A DNA stretch of 64,000 bases, taken from positions 207,002 to 271,001 of the forward strand of contig NZ_JACHHN010000004.1 in NCBI RefSeq assembly GCF_014202765.1, read 5' to 3'. The notes under the pieces were generated by a model that had not been told where the DNA came from, made no database searches, and saw only the letters and a list, made by a program, of their open reading frames with translations. Both the position numbers and the translations under genes were made by a program. The stretch comes from Silvimonas terrae. GTDB lineage: Bacteria > Pseudomonadota > Gammaproteobacteria > Burkholderiales > Chitinibacteraceae. Positions 34,691 through 43,761 of the stretch are shown piece after piece; within the stretch, counting starts at the first letter, position 1; each line of letters starts with the position of its first letter.

Positions 34691-35089
34691 TCAGTTCAGC
34701 GGGAAACTGGCCGTAATATCTACCCACAAACCCGGTGTCGGGGCCATGCGCACTTCGGTTTCAGTCAATGGCCGTGCCGGCTCCCAGGCGCGGCCGTCAT
34801 ACCAGACATACTGACCTGGCTGATAACGGTAACCGGTTCGCCAGTCATCAAAGTAACGCCCCTTCAGATGGCCTGCATGGGCACGGCGCCAATCATCGCG
34901 TGAGGCCCAGTGGCGCTGGGATGGCGGCGGCGGTGGACGATGCGCATGGTCATCATGATGGCCGTGATCATCGACGTGTTGCGGTGGATGGTCCTGACCA
35001 TGATCGTGGTGATCATCATCCGCCATGGCGGCAGAACCCATCAGCAAGCTGGCTGCAGCAGCCAGCCCAATCAGCACTTTCCTGTTCAT
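34691..35089 (-). CDS. Secreted His-rich protein, tandem family member 2
   Basis: This 132-residue protein has a signal peptide ending near AAMA-DD. An acidic His-rich run (DDDHHDHGQDHPPQHVDD) is followed by a Pro run and the shared domain: SRDDWRRAHAGHLKGRYFDD, YRYQPGQYVWYDGRAWEP and PGLWVDITASFPLN. It is closer to member 3 than to member 1 (shared DDWRRAH and GRYFDDW). It ends in its own terminator, so it is probably separately regulated. Confidence 0.85.
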   Translation of the reverse strand: MNRKVLIGLAAAASLLMGSAAMADDDHHDHGQDHPPQHVDDHGHHDDHAHRPPPPPSQRHWASRDDWRRAHAGHLKGRYFDDWRTGYRYQPGQYVWYDGRAWEPARPLTETEVRMAPTPGLWVDITASFPLN

Positions 35090-35216
35090 ATTGTTTCTCC
35101 TTTATTGTCCTGGGTGCTTGCGCACCATCTCGTTTTTACGCCACTTCAATTACGCAAGGATGTGAGGTGCTCAACAGTCCGGCCGGTGTTATTGCCACCC
35201 AGGCCCGGCCAGCCCC

Positions 35217-35642
35217 TCAGTTGAGCGGAATACGGGCGGTGATATCCAGCCATAGCCCTGGTGATTGCAACGGGGTCAGGCCAATTTCCGTGGACAACAA
35301 GGGTCGGCGCGGCTCCCACACCCGCCCTTGATACCAGACCCACTGGCCCGGATGGTAGTAATAGCTGCGATGCCAGTCATCAAAGTAGCGGCCATGCAGG
35401 TGACGGCTATGCGCACGACGCCATTGATCCCGGCTGTGCCAGTAAGGCGGCGGGCGATGCGCCTGGGGCGGAGGCGGACGATGAATATGCCCCGGTGGAC
35501 GGGTATGCGGTGGCCGCGGGGCCGGCTTGGTACTGGCCTGCGGCGGTTTGCCGTGATGATGGCGCTCATCTGCATGCGCTACGGCAACGAGGCCGCTCAG
35601 GGTGAGCGCCAGTACACCATACCGAAGTGGGGCAATGGACAT
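35217..35642 (-). CDS. Secreted His/Pro-rich protein, tandem family member 3
   Basis: This 141-residue protein has a signal peptide ending near AHA-DE. A basic Pro/His-rich linker replaces the acidic one of members 1 and 2 (HIHRPPPPQAHRPPPYWHSR). The shared domain follows: DQWRRAHSRHLHGRYFDDW, YYYHPGQWVWYQGRVWEP and PGLWLDITARIPLN. The last three residues PLN are invariant in all three. The nearest gene upstream is a rhodanese-like gene, 137 bp away. Confidence 0.85.
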   Translation of the reverse strand: MSIAPLRYGVLALTLSGLVAVAHADERHHHGKPPQASTKPAPRPPHTRPPGHIHRPPPPQAHRPPPYWHSRDQWRRAHSRHLHGRYFDDWHRSYYYHPGQWVWYQGRVWEPRRPLLSTEIGLTPLQSPGLWLDITARIPLN

Positions 35643-35779
35643 TGAGGCGGGCTCCTGTGGTTTGGTGAGTCTTCAGGATAGGTCCGGCTCAAAATCAAAA
35701 GTTCTGGTATCAGTGAGGATAATGTCAAATTACCAGGCCGACCCTTTCCAGCATGGAAAGAGCCAGCCTGACGGGCAAA

Positions 35780-36172
35780 TCAACATGCACAGGCAACCTT
35801 GTCCGGTGCAGTGCCGCTTACCCCTTCCGTGGTGTAGCCGTCCCGCTTGAACCAGTCCAGCCCACCCAGCAATTCTTTCACCTGAAAACCTGACCGTGCC
35901 AGGTTCAGCGCCCCCTTGGTCGAAGCATTGCAGCCAATGCCATCGCAATAGGTCACGTACAGCACATCTCGTGGCAGTTGCGCGGTAGTGGTTTCGCTCA
36001 TGGCACGGTGTGGCAGGTTGATGGCCCCCGGGATATGTTCCTGCAAGAACGCCTCCGGCTTGCGGGCATCCACCACCACGAGGCGGTGACCCGCCCCCAG
36101 CAGATGCATCAGGTCGGCAGCGTCGATTTCAAATTGCAGTTTGCGTTCATAGTGCGCGATTTGTTCGTTCAT
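35780..36172 (-). CDS. Rhodanese-like sulfurtransferase
   Basis: This 130-residue single-domain rhodanese has VVVDARKPEAFLQEHIPGAINLP as the CH2A region and the active loop VTYCDGIGCNAST, where the catalytic cysteine begins the loop. The tail ends VACAC. It could carry sulfane sulfur in the cytosol. It follows the DUF2917-like gene on the same strand by 10 bp, and both are divergent from a GcvA-like LysR, a grouping seen in other betaproteobacteria. Confidence 0.92.
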   Translation of the reverse strand: MNEQIAHYERKLQFEIDAADLMHLLGAGHRLVVVDARKPEAFLQEHIPGAINLPHRAMSETTTAQLPRDVLYVTYCDGIGCNASTKGALNLARSGFQVKELLGGLDWFKRDGYTTEGVSGTAPDKVACAC

Positions 36173-36182
36173 ATCCTCGTCC

Positions 36183-36431
36183 TCAGCTCACAATCAGAAT
36201 GGGGGTGTCGGTTGCAGCCACTACGCCGTCAAACACCAGATCGGTGGCGCCGATGGCCTCAATCACCGCAAGGCCGTCCACCCGATAGCAGTCTCCGGCA
36301 CCTAAAATCAGGTCTTTGCCCCTGGCATCTGTCAGCCACGCTTTGCCGCCGGCAATGCGCACACTACGATCACGAATACAAAGTAATTGCGCGTTGTATA
36401 AGCGAAGTGGCAATGCGTGAGCTGGCTTCAT
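36183..36431 (-). CDS. DUF2917-like small beta-rich protein
   Basis: This 82-residue protein is predicted as mostly beta strands, with VRIAGGKAWLTDARGKDLIL and GAGDCYRVDG matching the DUF2917 pattern (AWLT followed by an L-x-x-G-D turn). Function is unknown. It is coupled to the rhodanese gene and divergent from lysR. Confidence 0.8.
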   Translation of the reverse strand: MKPAHALPLRLYNAQLLCIRDRSVRIAGGKAWLTDARGKDLILGAGDCYRVDGLAVIEAIGATDLVFDGVVAATDTPILIVS

Positions 36432-36544
36432 GATGACAATCCTTCTTCAGGTCTGGTGCAAAGCGCGTTAGCATCTGCCACAAGAAGGATTTTTCCGCGT
36501 TCACCGGTTCCGGACAATCGATTGTTTTTGCGTGGATACTTGAA

Positions 36545-37456
36545 TTGGATTCACCATTAAAACCACCAGGCCGACTGCCCTCACTGTCTGCCCTGCGCGC
36601 GTTTGAAGCGGCCGCCCGGCTGGGCAATCTGGCGCGTGCGGCAGACGAGCTGTTTGTCACGCACGGCGCGATCAGCCACCAGATCAAAACGCTGGAATCC
36701 CAACTCGGTTTCCGGCTGTTTTCACGCAATGGCCGGGGTGTCACGCTGACCACACCGGGTCAGCGGCTGGCGAATATTCTCAACGGTGCATTCAACGATA
36801 TTGCGGGTGAAATCGCCGCCATTGCCCAAGAACAGCAACGGCCCCGGTTGGTGATTACCTGTTTGCCCTCTTTTGCTGCCAAATGGCTCACCCCGCGCCT
36901 GGGTGAGTTCATCAGCAAATACCCGGATGTGGAGCTGTGGATACGCTCGACCAAAACGCCGGAAAACCTCGTGGCCGAAGAGATCGACCTTGGCATTCGC
37001 GTGGGTGAGGGCAAATGGCCTAGCGTGCATCTGGAGCACCTGATGGACGATGAGTTTGTCGTGGTCGCCAGCCCCAACCTGCCCGGCGGGCTGCCAATGA
37101 CGCCCGCAGATTTGCTGGGGCGAGTGCTGTTGCGCTCTGATACCGAACCGTGGGAACGCTGGTTTGCCGCAGCGGGGATCACCGGCGCGCCGACACTGGG
37201 CAGCATGGTCTTCAACGACTCTGCGCTGCTGGTGCAAGCTGCGGCCCAAGGACAGGGCGTGGGCCTGGCACGGGCTTCATTGATCCAGCCGGAGCTGGCG
37301 GCCGGCACCCTGGTGCAACTGTTTGATCTGCGCGTCCGGATGCCCGGCGCATACTGGATCGTGACACCGGACGCACCACCGTGGCGTCCGGCCGTTCACA
37401 CTTTTGTCGACTGGCTCAAAACCAAAGTCGCAGAGGGCGGAACGCCCTCCCTATGA
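36545..37456 (+). CDS. LysR-family regulator, GcvA-like
   Basis: This 303-residue protein has the N-terminal helix-turn-helix LPSLSALRAFEAAARLGNLARAADELFVTHGAISHQI and a substrate-binding domain with LVITCLPSFAAKWLTPRLG and DLGIRVGEG, close to GcvA-type regulators. No ATG is in frame near the HTH; TTG 36545 is the best start. It is divergent from the DUF2917/rhodanese pair, which it may control. The 3' end overlaps the PerM-like gene by 6 bp in convergent orientation. Confidence 0.92.
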   Translation: MDSPLKPPGRLPSLSALRAFEAAARLGNLARAADELFVTHGAISHQIKTLESQLGFRLFSRNGRGVTLTTPGQRLANILNGAFNDIAGEIAAIAQEQQRPRLVITCLPSFAAKWLTPRLGEFISKYPDVELWIRSTKTPENLVAEEIDLGIRVGEGKWPSVHLEHLMDDEFVVVASPNLPGGLPMTPADLLGRVLLRSDTEPWERWFAAAGITGAPTLGSMVFNDSALLVQAAAQGQGVGLARASLIQPELAAGTLVQLFDLRVRMPGAYWIVTPDAPPWRPAVHTFVDWLKTKVAEGGTPSL

Positions 37457-38635
37457 TTTGCCTTCTTGCGGCAAGGGCACGGCGGGGGAAGCCTGTTCGA
37501 TCGCGGCGTCTGCCGCTTTATCGGACTGCGGCTCTTTGGGTTGTGCCGGCGGCGTGCCGGTGACGTCCGCGAGGTCAAACCTGGCCCAGTTGTGCAACAG
37601 CGTGTAGCTCACCGCCAGCAGGGTTGGGCCAAGAAACACGCCCAACACGCCCCAGGCCATGGCCCCGCCGACCACGCCAATCAGGATCAGCACAAACGGC
37701 AGATTGCTTTCCTTACCAATCAAGAGCGGCTTGACCACGTTATCCGCCATGCTGACGACACCCACCATCCACACAGCCAGGAAGATGGCCCAGCCCGTGC
37801 TGCCATCGTGATACAGCCACAAAGCGACCGGCAGGCCCAGCAGGCTGGGGCCGCCCGGAATCAATGACAAAAAGCAGGAGATGAGGCCAAACGCGGCGGC
37901 ATTGGGCACACCCGCGATCAAATAACCAAACCAGGCCAGCGCCCCTTGTACCAGCGCGGTGCCAATAAAGCCGTACACCACCCCGCGCACCGTCCCCCCG
38001 GCGATCAGCATCAGCTCCTGCCCGCGCTGGCCGCCAATGCGCCGCAGAATGACCATCAGCCAGTGGATCAGCTCATGCCCGCTGATATAAAAGAAGAAGG
38101 AAAACGCCATGCTCAGAAACAGCAGCAGCACACCGCTGCCCACGGCTGCGCCCATCTTCAGCAAAAACCCGCCCAGCGGCCGGCTCCACTCGCGCACGCG
38201 TGCCATGACTTCAGGATCACCCGAGGCGATGCCGTGCCAGAAGGTATCCAGATGTGGCCCGACCCAAGGGATATGCACGATCCAGGCCGGCAATGTAGGC
38301 AGCCCAGCCTGGACATGGTCATGCAACCAGTCGGAAATCTGGTCAACATTGGCAGAGAGTTCCACCCCGGCCACCAGCATTGGCGCGACAATCACAAACG
38401 TGAACACCACCAGCATGACCGTTGCGGGTAACAGGCGGTTGCCACGGCATAAGCGCACCATCAGCATGTAGGGCTGCCAGGTGGCGTAGACCAGAATCCC
38501 CGCCCAGATCAACGCCGCCAGAAATGGCGCCAGTATCTGGTAGGACATCAACATCAAACCTATGACTGCGCAGGTGGCCACCGCGGGCTCCACCCAGGTT
38601 TGACGGAATTCTTTCTTTTGTTCCATATCGGTCAT
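37451..38635 (-). CDS. AI-2E/PerM family permease
   Basis: This 394-residue membrane protein has about eight helices and belongs to the AI-2 exporter (TqsA)/PerM family. It starts MTDMEQKKEFRQTW or, nine bases later, MEQKK. Typical parts are SYQILAPFLAALIWAGIL at the start and FGLISCFLSLIPGGPSLLGLPVALW and KPLLIGKESNLPFVLILIGVVGG in the second half. A charged Pro/Ala-rich tail of about 35 residues follows. The transported substrate is unknown. Confidence 0.9.
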   Translation of the reverse strand: MTDMEQKKEFRQTWVEPAVATCAVIGLMLMSYQILAPFLAALIWAGILVYATWQPYMLMVRLCRGNRLLPATVMLVVFTFVIVAPMLVAGVELSANVDQISDWLHDHVQAGLPTLPAWIVHIPWVGPHLDTFWHGIASGDPEVMARVREWSRPLGGFLLKMGAAVGSGVLLLFLSMAFSFFFYISGHELIHWLMVILRRIGGQRGQELMLIAGGTVRGVVYGFIGTALVQGALAWFGYLIAGVPNAAAFGLISCFLSLIPGGPSLLGLPVALWLYHDGSTGWAIFLAVWMVGVVSMADNVVKPLLIGKESNLPFVLILIGVVGGAMAWGVLGVFLGPTLLAVSYTLLHNWARFDLADVTGTPPAQPKEPQSDKAADAAIEQASPAVPLPQEGKS

Positions 38636-39006
38636 AGAGGCCGTGTCGCTCAAATGAAAACCAGTTGGCTGCATTGTAGGCATAGACGCTCTTGCTGGCG
38701 CGCCAATCGCATCAACTGGCCCCGCCAAAAAACGACAGCGGCCCATCGGACTCGCGCTTTTTAAACTAGTCTGGTGATTCAGGCCACATCGGCACCGTTC
38801 GTCGAACAGCCTGGCGGCACTTTGGTACGCCCTTCCGGTCTTATGCAGATAGCGCCCATGAAACAAAGGGATAGCTGTCACACGACCAGGTAATAGTCCC
38901 GCCCGGACTGTGCAGAACCTCACTATGTAAGGTGAGGCAGGAGCGTTAGAATCCGCTCACCTAAAACGAAGGCATAAAAGCCCAGGGCATCTCAAGGAGA
39001 AATGCA
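38636..39006. other. Intergenic region between perM-like gene and glycine-zipper gene
   Basis: About 370 bp with no credible gene. One dyad, CCTCAC...GTGAGG (38918-38923 and 38932-38937), lies 70 bp before the next start and could be an operator or short hairpin. Confidence 0.5.
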
Positions 39007-39675
39007 ATGTCCGACCAGAAACTTCATCCCGTAATCATGGCCGCCGCCGGTGCCGTCATCCTGGCTTGCGGCGTCGCCGTCGCTCACATGGCCGGCTGGA
39101 TCGGTGGCAGCAAGACCGACGCCGCCGAGATCGCCGCCAGCGTACCGGCTGCGGTTGCAGTCGCGTCCGTACCCGCTTCTGTGCCCGCACAAGTTGCCGT
39201 GGCAACACCAGCGCCAACCGTAGCGCCCGCACCGGTCGCTGCCGCCAAGCCCAAGCACAGCGGCAGCCAGCGTGCTACCTCTCACAACAAGGGCGAGGAA
39301 TACGCTTCCAACCAGCCGCAAGAGCCAGCCAAGCAGGTTTGTGCGGTATGCGGTCAGGTGACCAGCGTCCAGGCCATCAAGCAAGAAGGTCAGTCGTCCG
39401 GCGGTGGTGCCGTGGCTGGCGGTCTGGTGGGTGGTTTGCTGGGCAACCAGGTGGGTAATGGCCGCGGTCGTACCCTTGCCACAGTGGTCGGTGCCGTGGG
39501 TGGTGCTGTTGCCGGTAACTCGGTTGAAAAGCACGTCCGTAGCGAAACCGACTATCAAGTTCATGTGCAAATGGATGACGGCAGCACCCGCACCTTCACC
39601 TACAAGCAGCAGCAACCGGCGTTCTCGACCGGCCAGCGCGTGCGTGTGTCCGGTGACAGCCTCGTGGCAGATTGA
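39007..39675 (+). CDS. Glycine-zipper 2TM protein (SlyB/PcP-like)
   Basis: This 222-residue protein has an N-terminal hydrophobic segment (VIMAAAGAVILACGVAVAHM), an Ala/Pro/Val-rich linker, a CAVCGQ pair and then the glycine-zipper GGGAVAGGLVGGLLGNQVGNG and VVGAVGGAVAGNSVEKHV, ending in a small beta domain (VHVQMDDGSTRTF). This is the pattern of the SlyB/PcP/YcfJ envelope proteins. It has a strong terminator. Confidence 0.9.
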   Translation: MSDQKLHPVIMAAAGAVILACGVAVAHMAGWIGGSKTDAAEIAASVPAAVAVASVPASVPAQVAVATPAPTVAPAPVAAAKPKHSGSQRATSHNKGEEYASNQPQEPAKQVCAVCGQVTSVQAIKQEGQSSGGGAVAGGLVGGLLGNQVGNGRGRTLATVVGAVGGAVAGNSVEKHVRSETDYQVHVQMDDGSTRTFTYKQQQPAFSTGQRVRVSGDSLVAD

Positions 39676-39694
39676 TCAGGGCTTGTCCCTCCAG

Positions 39695-39727
39695 AAAAAA
39701 CGGCGCCTGCGGGCGCCGTTTTTTGTT
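39695..39727 (+). terminator. Terminator after glycine-zipper gene
   Basis: AAAACGGCGCC and GGCGCCGTTTT arms with a TGCG loop. Confidence 0.92.
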
Positions 39728-39847
39728 TTGACCAAGCCAGTTGTCGCAGACAGGCGAACTGAGGGCTGCCAGGTATTCATCTCGTAAACCAGCTACTGTA
39801 AGCTTCGTTAACGTTTTACCAGAATCGAACAACGGAGTAGCGGATCA

Positions 39848-40630
39848 ATGCTCAGAAGACTAAAAGCTGCGGGCGTGCATCTACTGATCAGCCTTATTAT
39901 TTTCAGCCTGATCATCGGGCTGTTTCTTCACTTCTTTTATCCTTGGCCATATTACGAGATCAATGGCCTGTTTCAGGGCCTGCGGATCACCGCTGGCGTG
40001 GATATTATTCTTGGTCCCTTACTGACTGCCCTGGTTTTTGCCGCTGGTAAAAGCCGGCGCGCCCTGCGTTTTGATTTTTCCATGATTGCGCTGGTACAGA
40101 TCGGTGCGCTGGCTTACGGTATCGTCACGCTCTACGCCCAACGCCCCTATATCAGTGCGTTTCTGGATCGCGGATTCCAGACGGTTCGCGTCAGCGATCT
40201 GAAGCTGGACCCTGCACTGCGCGCCCATATCGAGCAACTGCACGGCCAAGCAGCAGTGCAACCGCCGTTACTGGCAGTCAGACCGCCCAAGGATGGCGAG
40301 GAAGGTGCGATGATGTTTATCACCGAGATGACCAGCAGCGGTTTCCCGGCTGAATTCACCTCGCGCCTTGAGCCGGTGACGGCACATTGGGCGCAAATCG
40401 TCCCTGCGGCACTGGCGCTACCGGCCAAGTTGCCGGCAGATCGGCAAAGTATCGTGGATGAATTTGTCAAAGCGCATCAGATCGCGCTACCCGACCTGGC
40501 CTTGTTCCCGCTCAAGGGGCCCTTTGAAGAGCGCATGGTCGCCTTCACTCGCAAAGACGGCCAATTTGTCGGCTATCTGAACCTGGAGCCAGGAAACTAC
40601 GGCTCGGCCGCTCCCAGGAAACATGGCTGA
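39848..40630 (+). CDS. TfpX/TfpZ-type type IV pilin accessory protein
   Basis: This 260-residue protein has an N-terminal basic segment, a first helix (LLISLIIFSLIIGLFLHFFY), a WPYYEINGLFQGLRITAGVDIILGPLLTALVF core (two more helices) and a periplasmic part of about 150 residues. This matches the TfpX/TfpZ accessory proteins that sit beside some pilA genes and control surface piliation. No pilin gene lies in the window. It overlaps the next gene by 8 bp. Confidence 0.85.
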   Translation: MLRRLKAAGVHLLISLIIFSLIIGLFLHFFYPWPYYEINGLFQGLRITAGVDIILGPLLTALVFAAGKSRRALRFDFSMIALVQIGALAYGIVTLYAQRPYISAFLDRGFQTVRVSDLKLDPALRAHIEQLHGQAAVQPPLLAVRPPKDGEEGAMMFITEMTSSGFPAEFTSRLEPVTAHWAQIVPAALALPAKLPADRQSIVDEFVKAHQIALPDLALFPLKGPFEERMVAFTRKDGQFVGYLNLEPGNYGSAAPRKHG

Positions 40631-41651
40631 CATCCCGGCAGTATCAAGCCAGCAGGCCATCGTCAGTGATGATGGCCTGATCTGGCTGCCGTATGACCTG
40701 CCTTTGCTAAAGACTGATGCGGCGCGCTTCACCCCGCTCTCTGATCATGCCGCGATCCTGAATGCCGCCTTCACGCCGTTTGTGCTTGATTACAGCCGCA
40801 TTGAGCAACTCCATGTCATCAACGGTTGTGGGGTGGCGCTGGGCGATGCCATTGTCGGTCTGGCGGCGCTGGAACAGCTCTCCCGCCAGCATCCACAACT
40901 CAAGATTACCGTGTATGTGTCACCGCACCTGCCCGCCCACGTGCGGGAGATTTACACACTGGCCGGCCACTTTATATCCGTCGAATCCTTGCCGTTGCCA
41001 CTCGCGCGCCTTGCCATGACGCCAGCGGAAGTCTGGATTGATCTGGCTGACTTCATGTATCGGCCGGCCTTCAACCAGCTCCCCATGCATGATTTCTTCG
41101 CCAGCAGTCTGGGGCTCAATCCAGGGCAACTGGACAACGTGGCGAAGGAAAACCATTGGCTCAAGGCGGTGCCCCTCCCACCCTTGCCCGCAACACTCCA
41201 GCCCGGCTATACCTTGTTGTGCCATCAGGCCAGCACTGGTCTGCGCAGCATGCCCGAGCCCATCCGTGAGGCGTGGAGTACGCAATGGCTGGGCACCCAC
41301 ACGGGACAACTGGCCGGGTTTGCCCCACAAAACACGCCACGCTGGCATGACCTGTCGCGGTGGTCGGCCAGTCTGCCGCACTTTATGGCTGCCATTGCCG
41401 GCGCACGCCGCATCGTCAGCGTGGACAGCGCAGCCATCCATCTGGCCGCCGGCCTGGGCGTGTCGTGCACCGCATTGTTCATGGGGATTGATCCAGGATT
41501 GCGCGTAGCGGGGTATCCGCATTGCAGCGCGCAACAACTGGATGAGACAGGTCGTCTGCACGGCCTGCATCACGCGCGTTCCGGAGTCGATGAGGCAGAA
41601 GCCGATCGGTGCTGGCAGCGCTGGCTGGCTGCCGACACACCCTGTGATTAG
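40623..41651 (+). CDS. GT9/heptosyltransferase-like protein
   Basis: This 342-residue protein of GT-B layout resembles glycosyltransferase family 9 (ADP-heptose:LPS transferases). Near residue 70 it has INGCGVALGDAIVGLAALEQL, the acceptor loop of that family. Near residue 250 it has FMAAIAGARRIVSVDSAAIHLAAGLGV, the donor-site motif with the D-S-x-x-x-H-L core. It overlaps the tfpZ-like gene by 8 bp, so the two are translated together. LPS or pilin modification is inferred. Confidence 0.8.
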   Translation: MADIPAVSSQQAIVSDDGLIWLPYDLPLLKTDAARFTPLSDHAAILNAAFTPFVLDYSRIEQLHVINGCGVALGDAIVGLAALEQLSRQHPQLKITVYVSPHLPAHVREIYTLAGHFISVESLPLPLARLAMTPAEVWIDLADFMYRPAFNQLPMHDFFASSLGLNPGQLDNVAKENHWLKAVPLPPLPATLQPGYTLLCHQASTGLRSMPEPIREAWSTQWLGTHTGQLAGFAPQNTPRWHDLSRWSASLPHFMAAIAGARRIVSVDSAAIHLAAGLGVSCTALFMGIDPGLRVAGYPHCSAQQLDETGRLHGLHHARSGVDEAEADRCWQRWLAADTPCD

Positions 41652-41944
41652 TGATGCCGGGCCAGTTCCCGGGCGCGCTGGATCAACACGTCCATCAACA
41701 ATGCAATGCTTTGTCGGGTTTCCAGGTCATCCACGCGGGCGTAGATATCATCCAGTGATTCATGGACCTCACAAGCCAGATGAAACAGCAGTACTTTTTC
41801 GCGTTCATTGGCGCGCAACAGATACATATTGATCTCATCCACAATATGATCAGCCAACTCGCCGGGGTAGATGGCAGCTGAAGTCAGAATCCGGTCATAT
41901 AGCCGGATACCGATCAGCCCCAACGATAACAACTGGGTCGCCAT
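41648..41944 (-). CDS. Small helical protein of unknown function
   Basis: This 98-residue protein starts MATQLLSLGLIGIRLYDRILTS and is predicted almost wholly helical (ADHIVDEINMYLLRANEREK, HESLDDIYARVDDLETRQ). GGAGG lies five bases before the ATG at 41944. It is convergent with the GT9-like gene, sharing 4 bp at the ends. No family is recognised. Confidence 0.75.
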   Translation of the reverse strand: MATQLLSLGLIGIRLYDRILTSAAIYPGELADHIVDEINMYLLRANEREKVLLFHLACEVHESLDDIYARVDDLETRQSIALLMDVLIQRARELARHH

Positions 41945-42084
41945 GCCTGCCTCCTGTGTCCCGGTTTGTATCACTTTAGACCCTGGAGCGCCCGGCATTG
42001 CACCGCCCGTCTGAATCAGAACGGGAATATTCGCGTCAGGCCCAAGACAACAAATCAGCACCCAAAATGGCCGCTGCAGCAAAC

Positions 42085-42115
42085 AAAAAGGGCATCCGGA
42101 TGGATGCCCTTTTTG
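42085..42115. terminator. Bidirectional terminator
   Basis: AAAAAGGGCATCC and GGATGCCCTTTTT arms with a GGAT loop, ending the large gene to the right on the minus strand. Confidence 0.92.
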
Positions 42116-42144
42116 ATGGACTACGCAATGCGCCCAATGGCTGA

Positions 42145-43761
42145 TCAGCGGGGCGCAGAAATGGCGTATTGCACGCGCTCAAAGTCCACCCCGCGTTCCA
42201 CCACGGATTCCAGCCGGATTTTGCGGGTAGCCTGACCGTCCCACCACTCCACGAGGCGGCCCGGACGGAACCAGCCCACCGGCAACAACAATGCCGGGTG
42301 TGCTTTGAGGCTGGGCGCTGCCGGTAACCACAGACATTCCGTCCAGCTCCGGCGGCCCGCATTCACCATATCGACCGGGCGGACTGCGGCGGCCTGGGGT
42401 GCGCCCGGCATCAGCCGGACACCCACCACGACGTGTGTGTCTTCTTGCTGCAGCCAGCGGATCACGCCCACGAAATAGCGGCCACCCAGGTTCACGGCCA
42501 GAAGTTGTTGCAGCGAAATCCGTGCGCCTTCCTGCAGCGGTCGGGACAACTGCATCCCGTTGGCCGATTCGTTACGCACTTGCCAGCGCTCTGTCTGCAC
42601 CTCACGCGGTGCTGCGGTGCTTCCCACCGCTGCAGACTGCCCGAAGAGCTGCATGCGCACCAGGTCTTGCTGATCCAGCGAAAGCTGTTCTTCCGGCAGG
42701 GTAAAGTTGCCGGTGCCCCCTGCTGCGTGATGTTGCTTTTGCAGGCCGAACACCACTTCAATCTCACGCGTGGAGGCGTGGCGTGGCAAAGAGCGGTCCG
42801 ACAGTTGCTCACACCAGGTCCGGTACAGCTCAACCAGCAGGGTTTCCACCACACTACCGGCAAACTGCTCACCCAGACCCAGCTTGTCCGGGCTTTCGCC
42901 ATTGCGCAGCAACTTGATGCGACGGGACAAAGCCTGAGCCAGTTGATAGGTGTCAATCTCCAGCACGTTAGGGCCTTCTGCACGCGGCTCTGTGCGCCGC
43001 GGTGGACCGGGCTCATCAAAGTCGATCTGCAGGCTGCCACGGCCCGGCAGGGCGCGCGCTTCGCGTTCCAGCGGCGCACGCGGCGCCAGTGCGGGCAAAC
43101 GCTCGTCCAGCCATTGAATCTGGCGGGCGGTGAAGTGATACGGGCTGGCACCTGCCAGCAACAGCGCATGAATGAACACGCTTTGTGGCGTTGCCACCCC
43201 TGCGGCTTTCAACAGGCTGTCTTTGGCTGGCTTCTCAGAAATACCGCGCGACTCCGCCAGGCGGTAGTAGGCGAAAATGGTCTTCCACAGGTCACCGGGC
43301 ACCACCTGATAGGCCAGCAGGTGCTCACGCACCATCAGGCACTGATAGCGCAAGCTGCGCTCGGCCAGCAACGCCAGGTGTTCCTGCACGTCAGCAAAAC
43401 CTTCCAGCGCGGCATGCCAGCAGCGGGCATAAGCCTGCGCCATATGCGACCACAGCTGAATGGCAGCGTGCCACGCCGCCATTTCGTCTTTGCCAAACGG
43501 GATGGCGCGGCCCAGATAACGATCGGCCAGGGTATGGTGAACAAGGTGTACGGCTTCGCGGAACAGTTCCAGAATCTTCAACGATTCATAGGCAGGAATA
43601 TTGCTGCCGTTGAGTGCGTTGATGGCTTCGACCAGTTCAGCTTGCGCAACGGGGGCGTTGATCAGCGGTAACAGCTGCAGCCAGGCCTTGGCCGACCGGG
43701 CATCAGTAAACGGCGGGACAGCCGTACCTTGATAAGCGGGTAGCAAATCAGACTGGTTCAT
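42145..43761 (-). CDS. Large protein with PilZ-like C-terminal segment
   Basis: This 538-residue cytosolic protein is mostly helical in its first 300 residues (FTDARSAKAWLQLLPLINAP, SLKILELFREAVHLVHHTL) and has a beta-rich C-terminal part. RWQVRNESANGMQLSRPL there holds both an RxxxR and an N-x-S-x-x-G, the two PilZ sequence marks, though set closer than usual. Related betaproteobacterial proteins are annotated as cyclic-di-GMP-binding. It overlaps the HIT gene by ATGA. A role in c-di-GMP signalling is inferred. Confidence 0.75.
   Translation of the reverse strand: MNQSDLLPAYQGTAVPPFTDARSAKAWLQLLPLINAPVAQAELVEAINALNGSNIPAYESLKILELFREAVHLVHHTLADRYLGRAIPFGKDEMAAWHAAIQLWSHMAQAYARCWHAALEGFADVQEHLALLAERSLRYQCLMVREHLLAYQVVPGDLWKTIFAYYRLAESRGISEKPAKDSLLKAAGVATPQSVFIHALLLAGASPYHFTARQIQWLDERLPALAPRAPLEREARALPGRGSLQIDFDEPGPPRRTEPRAEGPNVLEIDTYQLAQALSRRIKLLRNGESPDKLGLGEQFAGSVVETLLVELYRTWCEQLSDRSLPRHASTREIEVVFGLQKQHHAAGGTGNFTLPEEQLSLDQQDLVRMQLFGQSAAVGSTAAPREVQTERWQVRNESANGMQLSRPLQEGARISLQQLLAVNLGGRYFVGVIRWLQQEDTHVVVGVRLMPGAPQAAAVRPVDMVNAGRRSWTECLWLPAAPSLKAHPALLLPVGWFRPGRLVEWWDGQATRKIRLESVVERGVDFERVQYAISAPR

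Noticed and set aside
34037..35642. Direct assignment of the His-rich trio to RcnB
   Set aside because: His-rich and secreted, but the shared C-terminal sequence does not show the RcnB motif that I know; function left open.
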